Positions 54,790 through 64,000 of a stretch of DNA of 64,000 nucleotides are shown in pieces. Made by a program: the position numbers and the translations under genes. Location of the stretch: assembly GCA_964017045.1 (NCBI GenBank), contig OZ024808.1, forward strand, positions 23,750,918-23,814,917, written 5' to 3'. The notes below the pieces were generated by a model that saw only the letters and a program-made list of their open reading frames with translations, ran no database searches and was not told the origin of the DNA. The DNA is from Omphiscola glabra (taxonomy: Eukaryota; Mollusca; Gastropoda; Lymnaeidae). The first letter of the stretch is position 1; every line of letters begins with the position of its first letter.

Positions 54790-56114
54790 CGGGTGTGCCA
54801 CTTTTCCGGGTTATCCCGGAATTCCGGATTCGTGGGGCTAAATATTTTTCAGTTCCCGGATTCGTGAGGCTAAATATTTTTCAGTTCCGGATTCGCGAGT
54901 TTTTATTTTCTCTTGTTCCGGGTTCGCCAGTTCAAACACGGGCTCTGGGTTTAAAATAAAAGACAACGGGAAAGATCATCCAATCAGCGAGAAGCGGGTT
55001 CTTTTTTCTATAAATAAAACAGGTACTTCGACCAGCTCTCACTTTTGTTTGTGAGCGTCTCGTTTTCATTTGCAAGCACCAGTACCAGGTCAGAGGGAAA
55101 TTTCCCAAGATCTTGGGAATTCACAACCCCCATTGGGATCTGGGGAATAATTTTGAAAATCAGGCAAAACCTTGGGAAATATTAACAGGAAGAAGATGTT
55201 TTTTTACATATTTCGAAAAACCCAAACATCATATGTGATACAAATTAAAGTGAAAATAAAGCAAACTAATTTTTAAAGTAACAAGTAAAATAGATTTATT
55301 GTTATAATTCTTTTCTGATTTTACATTTTAAAACCACTCATAAATAAATAAGAAATCTTCTGAAATTAAAGTTAATATTGTGAAATATAAAAAAGTTAAT
55401 AATTAAAGAAATTCAATTTTCTCTTTCTATAGGTTGAAGATTTACAAATTACATTCAGGTGTTGAATGTTTATCAAATTGACTTTGTACACCATATGCAT
55501 AGAACAGTCTCAACAATAATTAACTGATAAATAAATCTTGAAATCTCAAAGGAAATCAATATAGACTATTAATATTATAGAATTTGTGAAAGGTGGGGTG
55601 GGAGTGCGGTAGGCTCGGAAACTTTATCAGTAAGTAAGCAACTATACAAAAAAACAGTACGAGCCAAAGAGTGAACGATAGTGTTCTATCAAGAATCCAT
55701 AGTAAAAATGGACTAAATTCTTCAAAAAAATATAACTTTGATTTGTTAGAATAGTTACACATTTTGCATATCATTTGTTAAAAAATTGCTTATTTATGTT
55801 TAGAGAGTTAGACATTTCTCATTATCTTATTTATTCGTTTGCAATGAGTATGTCAAAATGTATTGGTTATATACCGTTAACATTTTTTGGGCAAATTAAA
55901 TGTCTTCAACTGCCTGTAATTTGTCCCATTAGTAGTTTTGTGGCTAAATATATGCATATGATATAGGATGTAATCATTGCACGAGAAAAGTGTATGAATT
56001 TTATGAGTTTCGTTAGCTTCAGGGTTGGAAAATTTTGTAGATGAAGTTTCAGGGTTCCAGAAATTTTTAGAAAGGGATTTCAGGGTTCACAGCTTTCAGT
56101 GAGTGGCACCCCTG
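54790..56114. mobile_element. Non-autonomous hAT element, 8-bp target duplication
   Basis: The right end reverse-complements to CAGGGGTGCCACTC and the left end is CGGGTGTGCCACTT. Both sides are flanked by GTTGCTTA (54782–54789, 56115–56122), the 8-bp duplication of hAT elements. 1325 bp, no transposase readable. It has inserted into a retroelement tail: the sequence left of it is (ATT)n and the sequence right of it continues TATAGCGCGGC. It begins about 130 bp after the ANAPC2 stop codon. Confidence 0.75.
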
Positions 56115-56300
56115 GTTGCTTATATAGCGCGGCACTCCAGCCTAGGGCTGGGCTCACCGTGTGTACATAAAAATATCAGCAAAAGAGACATAATCTTGAC
56201 ATTAAAATAAAATACATTTATTTAATAAAGAACAGCTGTTATAACAACAAAAACAAAAACATGTACACACACACAAAATGATTAAAAGGAAAACAATAGT
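56115..56300 (-). mobile_element. Retroelement 3' tail, interrupted by the hAT insertion
   Basis: Reverse complement of the element at 50335–50502 (hairpin GCGCGG...CTCACCGTG, then GTACATAAAAATATCAGC and AAAAGAGACATAATC). Its (ATT)n tail is at 54755–54781, on the far side of the 1325-bp hAT insertion. Confidence 0.65.
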
Positions 56301-56908
56301 CTGGATCATTATTTTATGAAAACATGTCACTACAGTGAGATGGTTATGACATAATCTGAGGACAACACTGGACTAGCGCCGCCCAGCTCTTAAATACATG
56401 TATTTGTTACCGTTAAATGTTTATTTATTAAATTGTTTTCATTTGCACTTTGGCTTTTGTTTATTTGTAAATTGTTATTTACTTCTTGGTTTTTTTTCCC
56501 TTATAATATACAAATGTTTTTTTTCACAAAGTTATCAATATTTCTATTACATTACAGAACAAATAAATTCCTATTTCAAACTGTTTGAGAAGGTTATATT
56601 ATATTCTACTATTGGGAAACATTTGAGAAAATAAAATTACAAAGAAACAAAAAGTTTATTTATCTTTATGCTCTACTCTAACAAGACTAATATGGGGGGG
56701 GGGGGGGCGCTTGGCTAAAATCACCAGCCCCACCCCCTCAACCTCCGGCAATTACAAAGACAGGCATTTATATCATTGCTTATGATTTCAAAGGAGAGAT
56801 CAACGCTCATGTTTTCACAAGCCATAAATCAATATTGAAAGTTTTTTTGTTTAAAATACTCTCTATAATGGACTAATCGACTTAGGAACTACATATGATT
56901 GTCTAAGA

Positions 56909-57105
56909 CAGTGGTTCTCAACCTTCCTAATGACGCTGCCCTTTAATAAAGTTCTTTATGTTGTGGCGACCCCCAACCACAAAATAATTTTCGTTAGTTC
57001 TTCATAATTATATAGTATATCTGTTTTCCGATGGTCTTAGGCGACCCCTGGGAAAGGGTCGTTCGACCCCCAAAGGGATCGCGACCCACAGGTTGAGAAC
57101 CGCTG
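56909..57105. mobile_element. SPIN-like hAT MITE, near-perfect target duplication
   Basis: It begins CAGTGGTTCTCAACCTTCCT and ends CACAGGTTGAGAACCGCTG. The flanks are GTCTAAGA (56901–56908) and ATCTAAGA (57106–57113), an 8-bp duplication with one change. 197 bp, the same structure as 44683–44880 in inverse orientation. Confidence 0.85.
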
Positions 57106-57949
57106 ATCTAAGAGCGTTAAAAAAAATAAGGACGCTGAACTTTTAAATCTTTACAGTACAGTCCGAAAAGAAATTTATAATATAAATATAAAGTATTGGA
57201 AACAAGAAAGTTATTTTCAAGTATACCCAAACCATTAATGTCACTTAAAGTAAAGGAAATCGTATGAAATATCACCTTAAGTAAAATAAATGGACTTTGA
57301 AGGAGCAGAAATCAATAATTAACAAGGACCCAAACGTTACTGGATAGCACCATATCAGCCTTTATATGTCATGGATGATAAAAGACAAGTTTATAAACAA
57401 AAAATGAACTACTGGGCAGAATTATAAAATGTTATTTAAAAATGTCATCCTTGTGGCAAATAAAATTGGAGTCAGCACGCTAAGTTGGCACGTAATTATA
57501 AAAAAGGTATTAAAAATTTCGATTTTATTGAATAGTACAGTGCAGACCAGTGGCGTAGCTAGGGGGTGCGGACCGCACCGGGAGACACCATCTCAGGGGG
57601 TGAAACCAAATTGAAAAATTGCATATTTACAGAGCACACACTGCTCGGTCTAACCGAATTTCGTTTAAAGATAACCGATCACACGTAAATTTTCCACACA
57701 TGTAACCAAATACGTGCTTTATTATAAGTTCAAGGTTGATGCGTCAGGAATAAGGCGAACCTATAATTAGGTCAGAAATACCTAACATTTGACCATGATT
57801 TAACGTCGATTGAAGTGTTAACTTTAGTAAGTGACACTCTCTTGCCCAAAATGCTTCATGTATTACATTTTTCGGCACTCATGATAGAATATTTTCCTTC
57901 TTGCTGCATCCACTCATCGATGGGATATTTTAATTGAACACACTAGAAT

Positions 57950-58135
57950 CAGTGGCGTAGCGAGCTTAACTCGCGCCCGGGGCACAATACCTTTTTAGCG
58001 CCCCCTAATACTTTTTAGCGCCCCCTACATTCGAAAATCATACAATATTATAGTAAAATTTACCATTTGGCGCCCCTTTGTGAGTAGCGCCCGGGGCATG
58101 ATGCCCCCTTGCCCCCCCCCCTCACTACGCCACTG
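57950..58135. mobile_element. Nested hAT MITE, perfect 8-bp target duplication
   Basis: It begins CAGTGGCGTAGCGAGC and ends CTCACTACGCCACTG. The flanking 8 bp ACTAGAAT are identical on both sides (57942–57949, 58136–58143). It carries two copies of TTTTTAGCGCCCCCTA and an inverted GCGCCCGGGGCA. It is inserted into the larger hAT element. Confidence 0.9.
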
Positions 58136-58199
58136 ACTAGAATGTCGGTGAAACCACTCAACAACACGAGCGCTCGTCATGCTGCTGTTAAAACAGAAA

Positions 58200-59175
58200 G
58201 ATAAGTCTGATGAATGCGTGGCGGCGACTGAAGCTCTATATATTTTTTTGTGAAACTCAAGAAAATTTGGATACAAGAAGTACAGCACATGATCTTTTAA
58301 ATGTTGTCTGTGATTTCACATTTATCTGCTACATTTACTTTTGGGCTGATCTACTTGAGGAAGTTAAATTTACACAGCAGGCATTTACATCTGCAGACTA
58401 AAGGCTTTACTCTTGACAAAGTGGCGACCAATCTGGGGGCCTTAAGATTGTTTCTGCACGAGAAACGCTGTCTCTTGGTGGAACATGCAATTGATAAGGC
58501 ACTTTTGAAATCAGACCAATATAGAATTACGGTAGAGGGCAGATTACGGTTTAAGAAGAGAACGGCAGGAGAATAAGCAATAGATGCTAAACTCTCTCTG
58601 TGAGAAGCAAACAGTAAGGAGATGCAGGAGTGTATTGATAGATTTCATTCTGAACTCTAGATCTGATCATAAGCGATCAATGAAGTAGCAGATCTGTTTG
58701 GGGCTGTTCAACCCAAAACTACTACCAGCAAGTGAAGAACAGTTCTTGGTCTCCGTTCCCAAAATTAACCCCTTTCTATGATGAAGTGTCAAAAGATGAA
58801 CTTTTAAGACAAATACCAAGGCTTAGAAGACACTTAAAGGAGGATGGTATTGAAATTCACAAAGTCAACTATAGTCAGCATTTGATGTTTTGAGATTCAT
58901 AGTCATAGTTGAATAGGATTTCCTAGAATCTCTTCCAATACTCTAGAGAAGCTTTCATCAATTGATTCTTATGATCTGTGTGTCTGAGGCTTCGTGTGAG
59001 CGGAGCTCTTCAAAACTAAGGCTTAACAAGAATTATTTTTGATCAACCATGGGACAGTCAAGGCTTTCTGATCTGGATCTACTATCAATTGAAAGTGATA
59101 TGGTGAATAATATTGATTTTGATCAAGTGATTGACAGGTTTGCAGTTTTTAAGACAAGGAGGGGACAATTTTAAA
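58200..59175 (+). pseudogene. hAT transposase remnant
   Basis: Frames broken by several shifts and stops code parts of a hAT transposase: HDLLNVVCDFTFICYIYFW, DKVATNLGALRLFLHEKR, SKDELLRQIPRLRRHLKE and finally the C-terminal dimerisation region (SEASCERSSSKLRLNKN, a stop, STMGQSRLSDLDLLSIES, FAVFKTRRGQF) ending with a stop at 59175. The type resembles the ZMYM1-like/DUF4371 hAT group. It cannot make a working protein. Confidence 0.75.
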
Positions 59176-59686
59176 TAAATTTAATTTAATGTAAAAATAA
59201 CAATAATTCAACATTACTACAGTTCTTAAATAAATTGACCCCCTGACCTTCAATTATTTTGTGTGTGTGTTTTTGTCATTGTTATGCTGTGGACTTATTT
59301 TAAAAAGAAGAAATCCATCCTGGATGTCGGGGGGGGGGGGGGTGGGGAGCTTAAACCATGAGTTTACCGCACCGGGTGACACCAACCTTAGCTACGCCAC
59401 TGGTGCAGAGGCAGACTGTTGACTTAAAGAAAGCAAAACCAAATCTCAAATTTGAATTCTTTTAATATTAAAAAAATAATAATTTAACCAATAAACTTTT
59501 TTGATTTAAAAACGGTTATATTTTAAAATTACACCAACCCTCAAAAAAGTGGTAAAGTACCGTAAGGCGAATTAAAAATACGCAATTATAAAATGAAAAA
59601 ATAATGATTTATAATGCGAATTATATTAATAACTTGAAACTAACAAAAAGAAAGATATACATTGGAAACGCAGTAAACAATAAAGT

Positions 59687-59696
59687 AAGATGGCGG
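59687..59696 (+). promoter_or_regulatory. YY1-type motif upstream of the last gene
   Basis: AAGATGGCGG lies about 46 bp before the start codon at 59742, the same arrangement as upstream of ANAPC2. It supports a real 5' end of a gene here. Confidence 0.45.
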
Positions 59697-59741
59697 ATAC
59701 GTAGCAGTCGCCTTTTCAAATTTTATTTTCAAAATCCAAGA

Positions 59742-59941
59742 ATGATGGCATGCAATTGGGCAAATTTAGATTATTTTGCCCAATTGTTAGGTGAAGATCA
59801 GCGTGCACATACTGCATTAGAAATGCTAGTAGATGATTTGCATACCGATAAAGAGCACACTATTTCGACATTTCTAAGTCATTCGGGATCCGAAGATTTT
59901 TTGTGGGGACTGGTTCGATTATTAGGAAATATATCTCCTAG
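59742..59941 (+). CDS. First coding exon of an unrecognised gene
   Basis: ATGATGGCATGC begins a 66-codon exon ending at a perfect donor (CCTAG|GTAAGT) in phase 2. The peptide (MMACNWANLDYFAQLLGEDQ..., ...EHTISTFLSHSGSEDFLWGL, VRLLGNISPR) is well composed, amphipathic and helical in look, as in ARM/HEAT-repeat proteins, but I cannot name it. The frame is open upstream to 59604, but the region before 59742 is A/T-rich and a YY1-type motif sits there, so the double ATG at 59742 is preferred. No second exon is convincing before 64000; the gene probably continues beyond the window across a long intron. Confidence 0.6.
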
Positions 59942-60164
59942 GTAAGTTTTAACATAAATGGTTAGCGTAAAAGCGATTTTAAAAACATGTAAACTGGATC
60001 TGTCTACTACTATTGATCTAATCTACTCACCTGGTCTCTTATTGCTTTATATATGTCTATGTTAGTCAAATTTTAATTACCGGTAGCGGTAAGTGTCTTA
60101 ACTTAAAATCTAGTTAATCCGGCTAATGTCTAGTTATGGAGCCATGGCGTCATTTGCGTGTTTT

Positions 60165-60370
60165 GTTATGTTGCTAATGACTTTATGGTTCAGGTTAGGT
60201 TTAGGGATAGATTTAGGGTGAGGGATAGATTTAGGGTTCAGGTTAGGGTGAGGGATAGATTTAGGAAGTTTTTTCATTATTTTTAAACGTTTTATTCTTA
60301 ATTTTACGGGTGGTGTCAACCAAGATGGCGGCCATGGTAAAAAACGCGGACCCATCTCTCGAAATTTACT
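60165..60370 (+). mobile_element. Dispersed MITE with YY1-type motif (copy 4)
   Basis: TTATGGTTCAGGTTAGGTTT, several GGGATAGATTTAGGGT units, CAACCAAGATGGCGGCCATG and the end GGTAAAAAACGCGGACCC...AATTTAC. Most similar to copy 2 in EEFSEC intron 1. Confidence 0.7.
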
Positions 60371-60654
60371 GTTAATCCTTATTTTACAGGTAACTCTTGA
60401 TACATGCTATAATGAACATCACATTCATTAGTTACTTTACTTTGATGCTTATAGACAACATTCTAATTCTGCGCATATAAAAAAACACACTCAAAAACTT
60501 TTTTGTGGCTCTTCAGTGATCTCGTTTTTTGCGCTTTGCAATCAAAGTTTTCTAATAATAATTTAAGTTTTGTTATCAATTACAAATATTGGGCTTAGGT
60601 GATGTTGATATGATGTATGCAACGAGGTGACCCCAGGTGAGCCAGGGTTTTCTG

Positions 60655-61020
60655 TGACCATTTATAATAATAAATAATAATAATAAAGTTCATTTAAAAA
60701 ACAAGGAGGTAAACTACATCACCCCAGTAGGTGAGTTCGAAAAAGATGTGTTTTCAACTCAGTTTTGAAAGATTGCAGTGTCTGGCTGTTTCTGAGAGCG
60801 ACTGGAAGGCAGTTCCAGATACTTGGGCCGGCAAAAGTGCGCCTTCCTTAGGTCTCAAGGGGGACTCGCGGTATCCAGAGTTTGCCACTATCAGATGAAT
60901 GTAATGATCTAGTGGGTAAATAAGGCATCATGAGCTCTTTGAAGCAGGACGGCGCCAGGTCATGCAAGCGGCGGTAGCACAGAGCTGCAATTTTGTACTA
61001 TATGCCAGCGCGGACCGGTC
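60655..61020 (-). mobile_element. LINE 3' fragment
   Basis: The reverse complement codes the same C-terminal LINE region as 19400–19740 (ALCYRRLHDLAPSCFK-like, then RTFAGPSIWNCLPVALRNSQ-like residues). It is followed on its 3' side by a simple (TTA)n tail near 60664–60690. Strongly 5'-truncated, as is usual for LINE copies. Confidence 0.7.
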
Positions 61021-61454
61021 AAATTTGCATTTGTGCAGAACAATGCGAGCCGCATATTATAATTATAAATTAAGTGCCCAAAGGATAATTTTTGTGAGTG
61101 TAGCCTGTAAATCAGTGTACATTACACAAAGTCTGAATATTAAAAATGTAGACAAAATCTAACAACAAAGAAACAAATATTTTCATTTTTTATGGAACTC
61201 AGTTTACTTCTGTCCAAGAAAAGTTGCCTTACTTGGCCAATTCTATTCCACACTGCTTTTTACACATAGCTGGGGATTGCTCCAGATGAAAATTAAGCCG
61301 ACCACATCCGATCCACAGGCAGGCAGTTTTTACATATCTGATATGTGGCTTTTGATTGGTAGCATGATTACTTAAATTTAATGGTTGAATTGATAGCTTT
61401 TTAGGCCAGGTCTTCATAAAATTACTAAAAAGAATGGGACGTTTTTTTTTAAAT

Positions 61455-62210
61455 GTATGATCATCATCATCATCATCAGGTCCCGTAGTCCTTCGACCGT
61501 TGGGGCACCACAGATGACATGTACACTATTCTTCTCCATTCCTCTCGGTCTTCTGCCCTACGCATAGCATCGCCCAGTTGTAATCCCGTCCATTCTTTGA
61601 TATTATCTTCCCATATTTTTCTTTGTCTTCCTCTTCTTCTCCCTCTTCTAGTAGTGCCCTGCAAGATCTCTTTGGCGAGCCCTTGTTTTCTGGTCACGTG
61701 GCCATACCACTCAAGTTTGCGCTTTTTAACAGACGTCCAATTGCCTGACGAATCCTTTCTTTTATTTGCTCATTGGTGATGTGGTCTTTATAGCAGATGC
61801 CAAGAATGCCTCTGTAACATCTCATCTCCATCGCCTTTATTTTCCTTTCAAGTTCTGCTGTTAATGTCCAGGACTCACAGGCATATAAGAAAATGGAGAG
61901 GATTAATGAGCGCATCAGGCTGATTTTGGTGCTGGGGGCTATATTTTTGTACCATATTTTCTTGAGCCTCTTTAGTGCTGTCGTGGTCTGCGCAATCCTG
62001 GCCATTAATTCGGGCCTGGAGCCTTGTTCCGATACTATTGCTCCGAGGTACTTGAAGCTGCCAACTGTCTCTAATCTTTCCTCCCCGACCTTAATTTCAG
62101 TGGTGATGCCATTAGTGCTATTCGTCATCATTTTTGTCTTTTCTGCATTGATTTGCATGCCAAAGGACAATGAAGTCTTGTCGAGACTCTTTACTAGGTA
62201 TGATAATAAA
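61455..62210 (-). mobile_element. RTE-type LINE, C-terminal part with (ATG)n tail
   Basis: The minus-strand frame 62170–61694 codes INAEKTKMMTNSTNG, VGSFKYLGAIVSEQGS, LRSLILSIFLYACESWTL and KAMEMRCYRGILGICYKDHI. A frameshift near 61715 leads to 61697–61476 (TRKQGLAKEILQGTTRRGRR, RAEDREEWRRIV). This is the end of the reverse transcriptase of RTE/BovB-like elements. The tail is (TGA)n at 61460–61478, also typical of RTE elements. It is truncated at the 5' side. Confidence 0.85.
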
Positions 62211-62219
62211 GAATAAAAG

Positions 62220-63935
62220 CAAAACTTACATTTGATGTATAGTTGGTGAAATCTTTAGAACAAATAAATCTATCATAATGATAAAACTTGATTAATGTTG
62301 GATAAAAAACTATTGCTCATAATAGGGAATTATTTTCCAGATATTGACCAAAAACAAATCAATAGGGCCTATTATGGATAAAGAACAAAAGTCTGCTCAC
62401 AAGCTTGTTTTACTTGTACATGTTTTCTGTCCACTTTGGTAATATATTCTGTAATTAAATTAGACAATTATTTTAAATAACTTCCTGGCTCAACTTTGAA
62501 AGACTTAAGTTTCATTGTAAAATCCATTCAGCTATTAAATCATGCCCATTTTACATAACAGAAAGACAATCCTAATGTAATAAATATAAAACATAAAACT
62601 GTTTACAATTGCTTCATTAGTGACTTTAAGTGCTTCATAGAATGCAGAATCTGCATAAATATATATTACAGATATAATTTTCATTATTATTCAAAGTTTT
62701 TTTTTAAAGTCTAAAACAATGAGCTCTAACACAACTAGGTTACATGATAATGACAATTTTAATGATGAAGGATCAGATATGATTGTTAAATAACTGGGTA
62801 CCTCAAACATTCCTAAGCATTTCACCTCACTAGTTTTCTCAATAGTGATCATTTTTCCACATTGAAAATAGACTTTTGGGCTTCTGTCTACAAAAGTTTC
62901 TTCAGGGGCTCACTCCTACACTTTTTGACATTCCAAAAACCCTTGCTATTCCAAACCACATAGTTTAGGAATCCTGTCCGAGATTACAGTCCCCAATGCT
63001 AATTTTAAAGAAGTAAAAAATTAATATATTAACATATTTGTTTCCGCATTAATTATCAAATGCTACCAGTTAATTAAAAGATATACCAAAGCGGGATTTT
63101 ACACAGACCACATGATTTTTGTTATCATTTTTATTTTTTTGAAGAGCAGGGAGAGGCCAAAATACTTGACAATTTGTTTTTGGTCAGTCAAAAATTAGTA
63201 GTCTAAGTACATATACTATATCTCTTTAATATAATTTATCCCAGACATGTGGCCATGGCACAGACTTTACAAATTAATGTGTTCTCTTTTAATTTCCTTT
63301 TTAAAAAGGTCATCGTCATATTCTTGTTCAGTGGAGGAAATAAACCATTCCACAAAAACCATAAGCGTCTTCCGAATCAAACTCCTCAAAGGAAGCTAAA
63401 TCATGAAGTGCTTTCCTGGGGTTAGATCATTTTATAGCTGAATATATTGAATGGAAATGTCTTTTGTGAAGCTTTTTATTGATTTTGTAAAGGATTTCTC
63501 GGTGTCATGCACCTTGGCTGTTGACTTTTTGTGGGGCATTTATTCCAGTCCACTGGTGGTGGGTGTTGTAATTGGGTTGTGATTTGTTAAAGTGCTTTAC
63601 TGGCCTTGTTATTTCCTTGCCCGATAACTCATCAATAGAAATTCGTTTCTGTGTATATAAAGAAAAGTTAGTGGTGCACAGAGGCTTTGGTATCAAGGGG
63701 TTGGAAAATCTGGCATAAAGAAAACTACTGCCACCCGTTTTTTTTTTTTGTGTGTATAATTGCCAGTTACAATGATAAAACACAAACATTTCGGCTTAAT
63801 TGATTTTTCAGTCAAATTATGTTGGCAAATGATAATCTCTATAATATACGTATGAATTGACAGAACAACGTACATCCTGCATGTTTATATAGGCTACCCA
63901 ACACAATGTAACCAGCACTCTATAGCACACATCGT
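62220..63935. other. A/T-rich DNA without recognisable features
   Basis: No exon, repeat family or RNA gene could be supported here. It is probably intron of the gene starting at 59742 or intergenic. Confidence 0.5.
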
Positions 63936-63938
63936 ACC

Positions 63939-64000
63939 AGGGCCGGCCCTAACAATTGCGGGGCCCTATGCGAAACGAATTGCGCGGGGCCCTGTCTGGG
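63939..64000. mobile_element. hAT-type terminus at the window edge
   Basis: CAGGGCCGGCCCTAACAATT followed by GCGGGGCCCTATGCG has the CAGGG.CGGCCCTA start seen in many hAT elements. The rest of the element lies outside the window. Confidence 0.5.

Larger units (their letters stand above)
57548..59402 (+). mobile_element. hAT transposon with decayed transposase, 8-bp target duplication
   Basis: It begins CAGTGGCGTAGCTAGG and ends CTTAGCTACGCCACTG (inverted repeat of about 14 bp). The flanks are GTGCAGAC (57540–57547) and GTGCAGAG (59403–59410). 1855 bp including an inserted 186-bp MITE. The plus-strand interior codes remnants of a hAT transposase (next entry). Confidence 0.85.
54657..59741. 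other. Intergenic transposon cluster downstream of ANAPC2
   Basis: This stretch contains no host exon that I can support. It holds, in order, a retroelement tail split by a hAT element (54755–56300), a SPIN-like MITE, and a full-length but dead hAT element carrying a nested MITE. Unannotated parts (56300–56900, 57110–57540, 59410–59685) are A/T-rich with nothing recognisable. Confidence 0.6.

Overview
This window is nuclear DNA of an animal. It is AT-rich, its genes are cut into many short exons by GT–AG introns, and it is full of DNA-transposon relics, non-LTR retrotransposon tails, SINEs and minisatellites. The protein sequences and the repeat types suggest a lophotrochozoan, most likely a gastropod mollusc (a freshwater snail would fit). 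That placement is an inference, not a database result.

Layout, left to right. (1) 1306–18060, minus strand: the 5' two thirds of a TNNI3K-type kinase gene (N-terminal coiled region, ankyrin repeats, tyrosine-kinase-like domain). The rest lies off the left edge. Its introns hold a 4-kb 26-bp minisatellite, a SINE, several MITEs and other tandem repeats. (2) 18061–21655: intergenic, with a decayed non-LTR retrotransposon. (3) 21656–26864, plus: complete EEFSEC, the selenocysteine-specific elongation factor (8 exons, 579 aa). (4) 26865–31381: AT-rich intergenic DNA. (5) 31382–36728, minus: complete syntaxin-6 gene (7 exons, 253 aa), one intron of which looks like a U12-type AT-ended minor-spliceosome intron. 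(6) 39075–54656, plus: ANAPC2, the cullin subunit of the anaphase-promoting complex (14 exons, about 1047 aa), with a very large third exon coding a long low-complexity insertion. (7) 54657–59741: a transposon cluster (nested hAT elements, SPIN-like elements). (8) 59742–59941, plus: first coding exon of an unrecognised gene that continues beyond the window. (9) 60000–64000: retrotransposon ends and little else.

The genes are unrelated housekeeping or signalling genes (kinase signalling, selenoprotein synthesis, trans-Golgi/endosome fusion, cell-cycle ubiquitination); I see no operon-like or pathway link. Exon joins were worked out by hand from splice sites, reading frame and recalled family sequence. 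For all three named genes the phases close without a frame break.

The most unusual observations are: a minisatellite of roughly 150 units in which each unit is a copy of the end of a TNNI3K exon, most with its 5' splice site, plus two further exon-tail duplications in the same gene; a U12-type intron in syntaxin-6 that appears to end in AA; the CDK-site-rich insertion in ANAPC2; three SPIN-like hAT elements; and a dispersed MITE family carrying a YY1-type motif.
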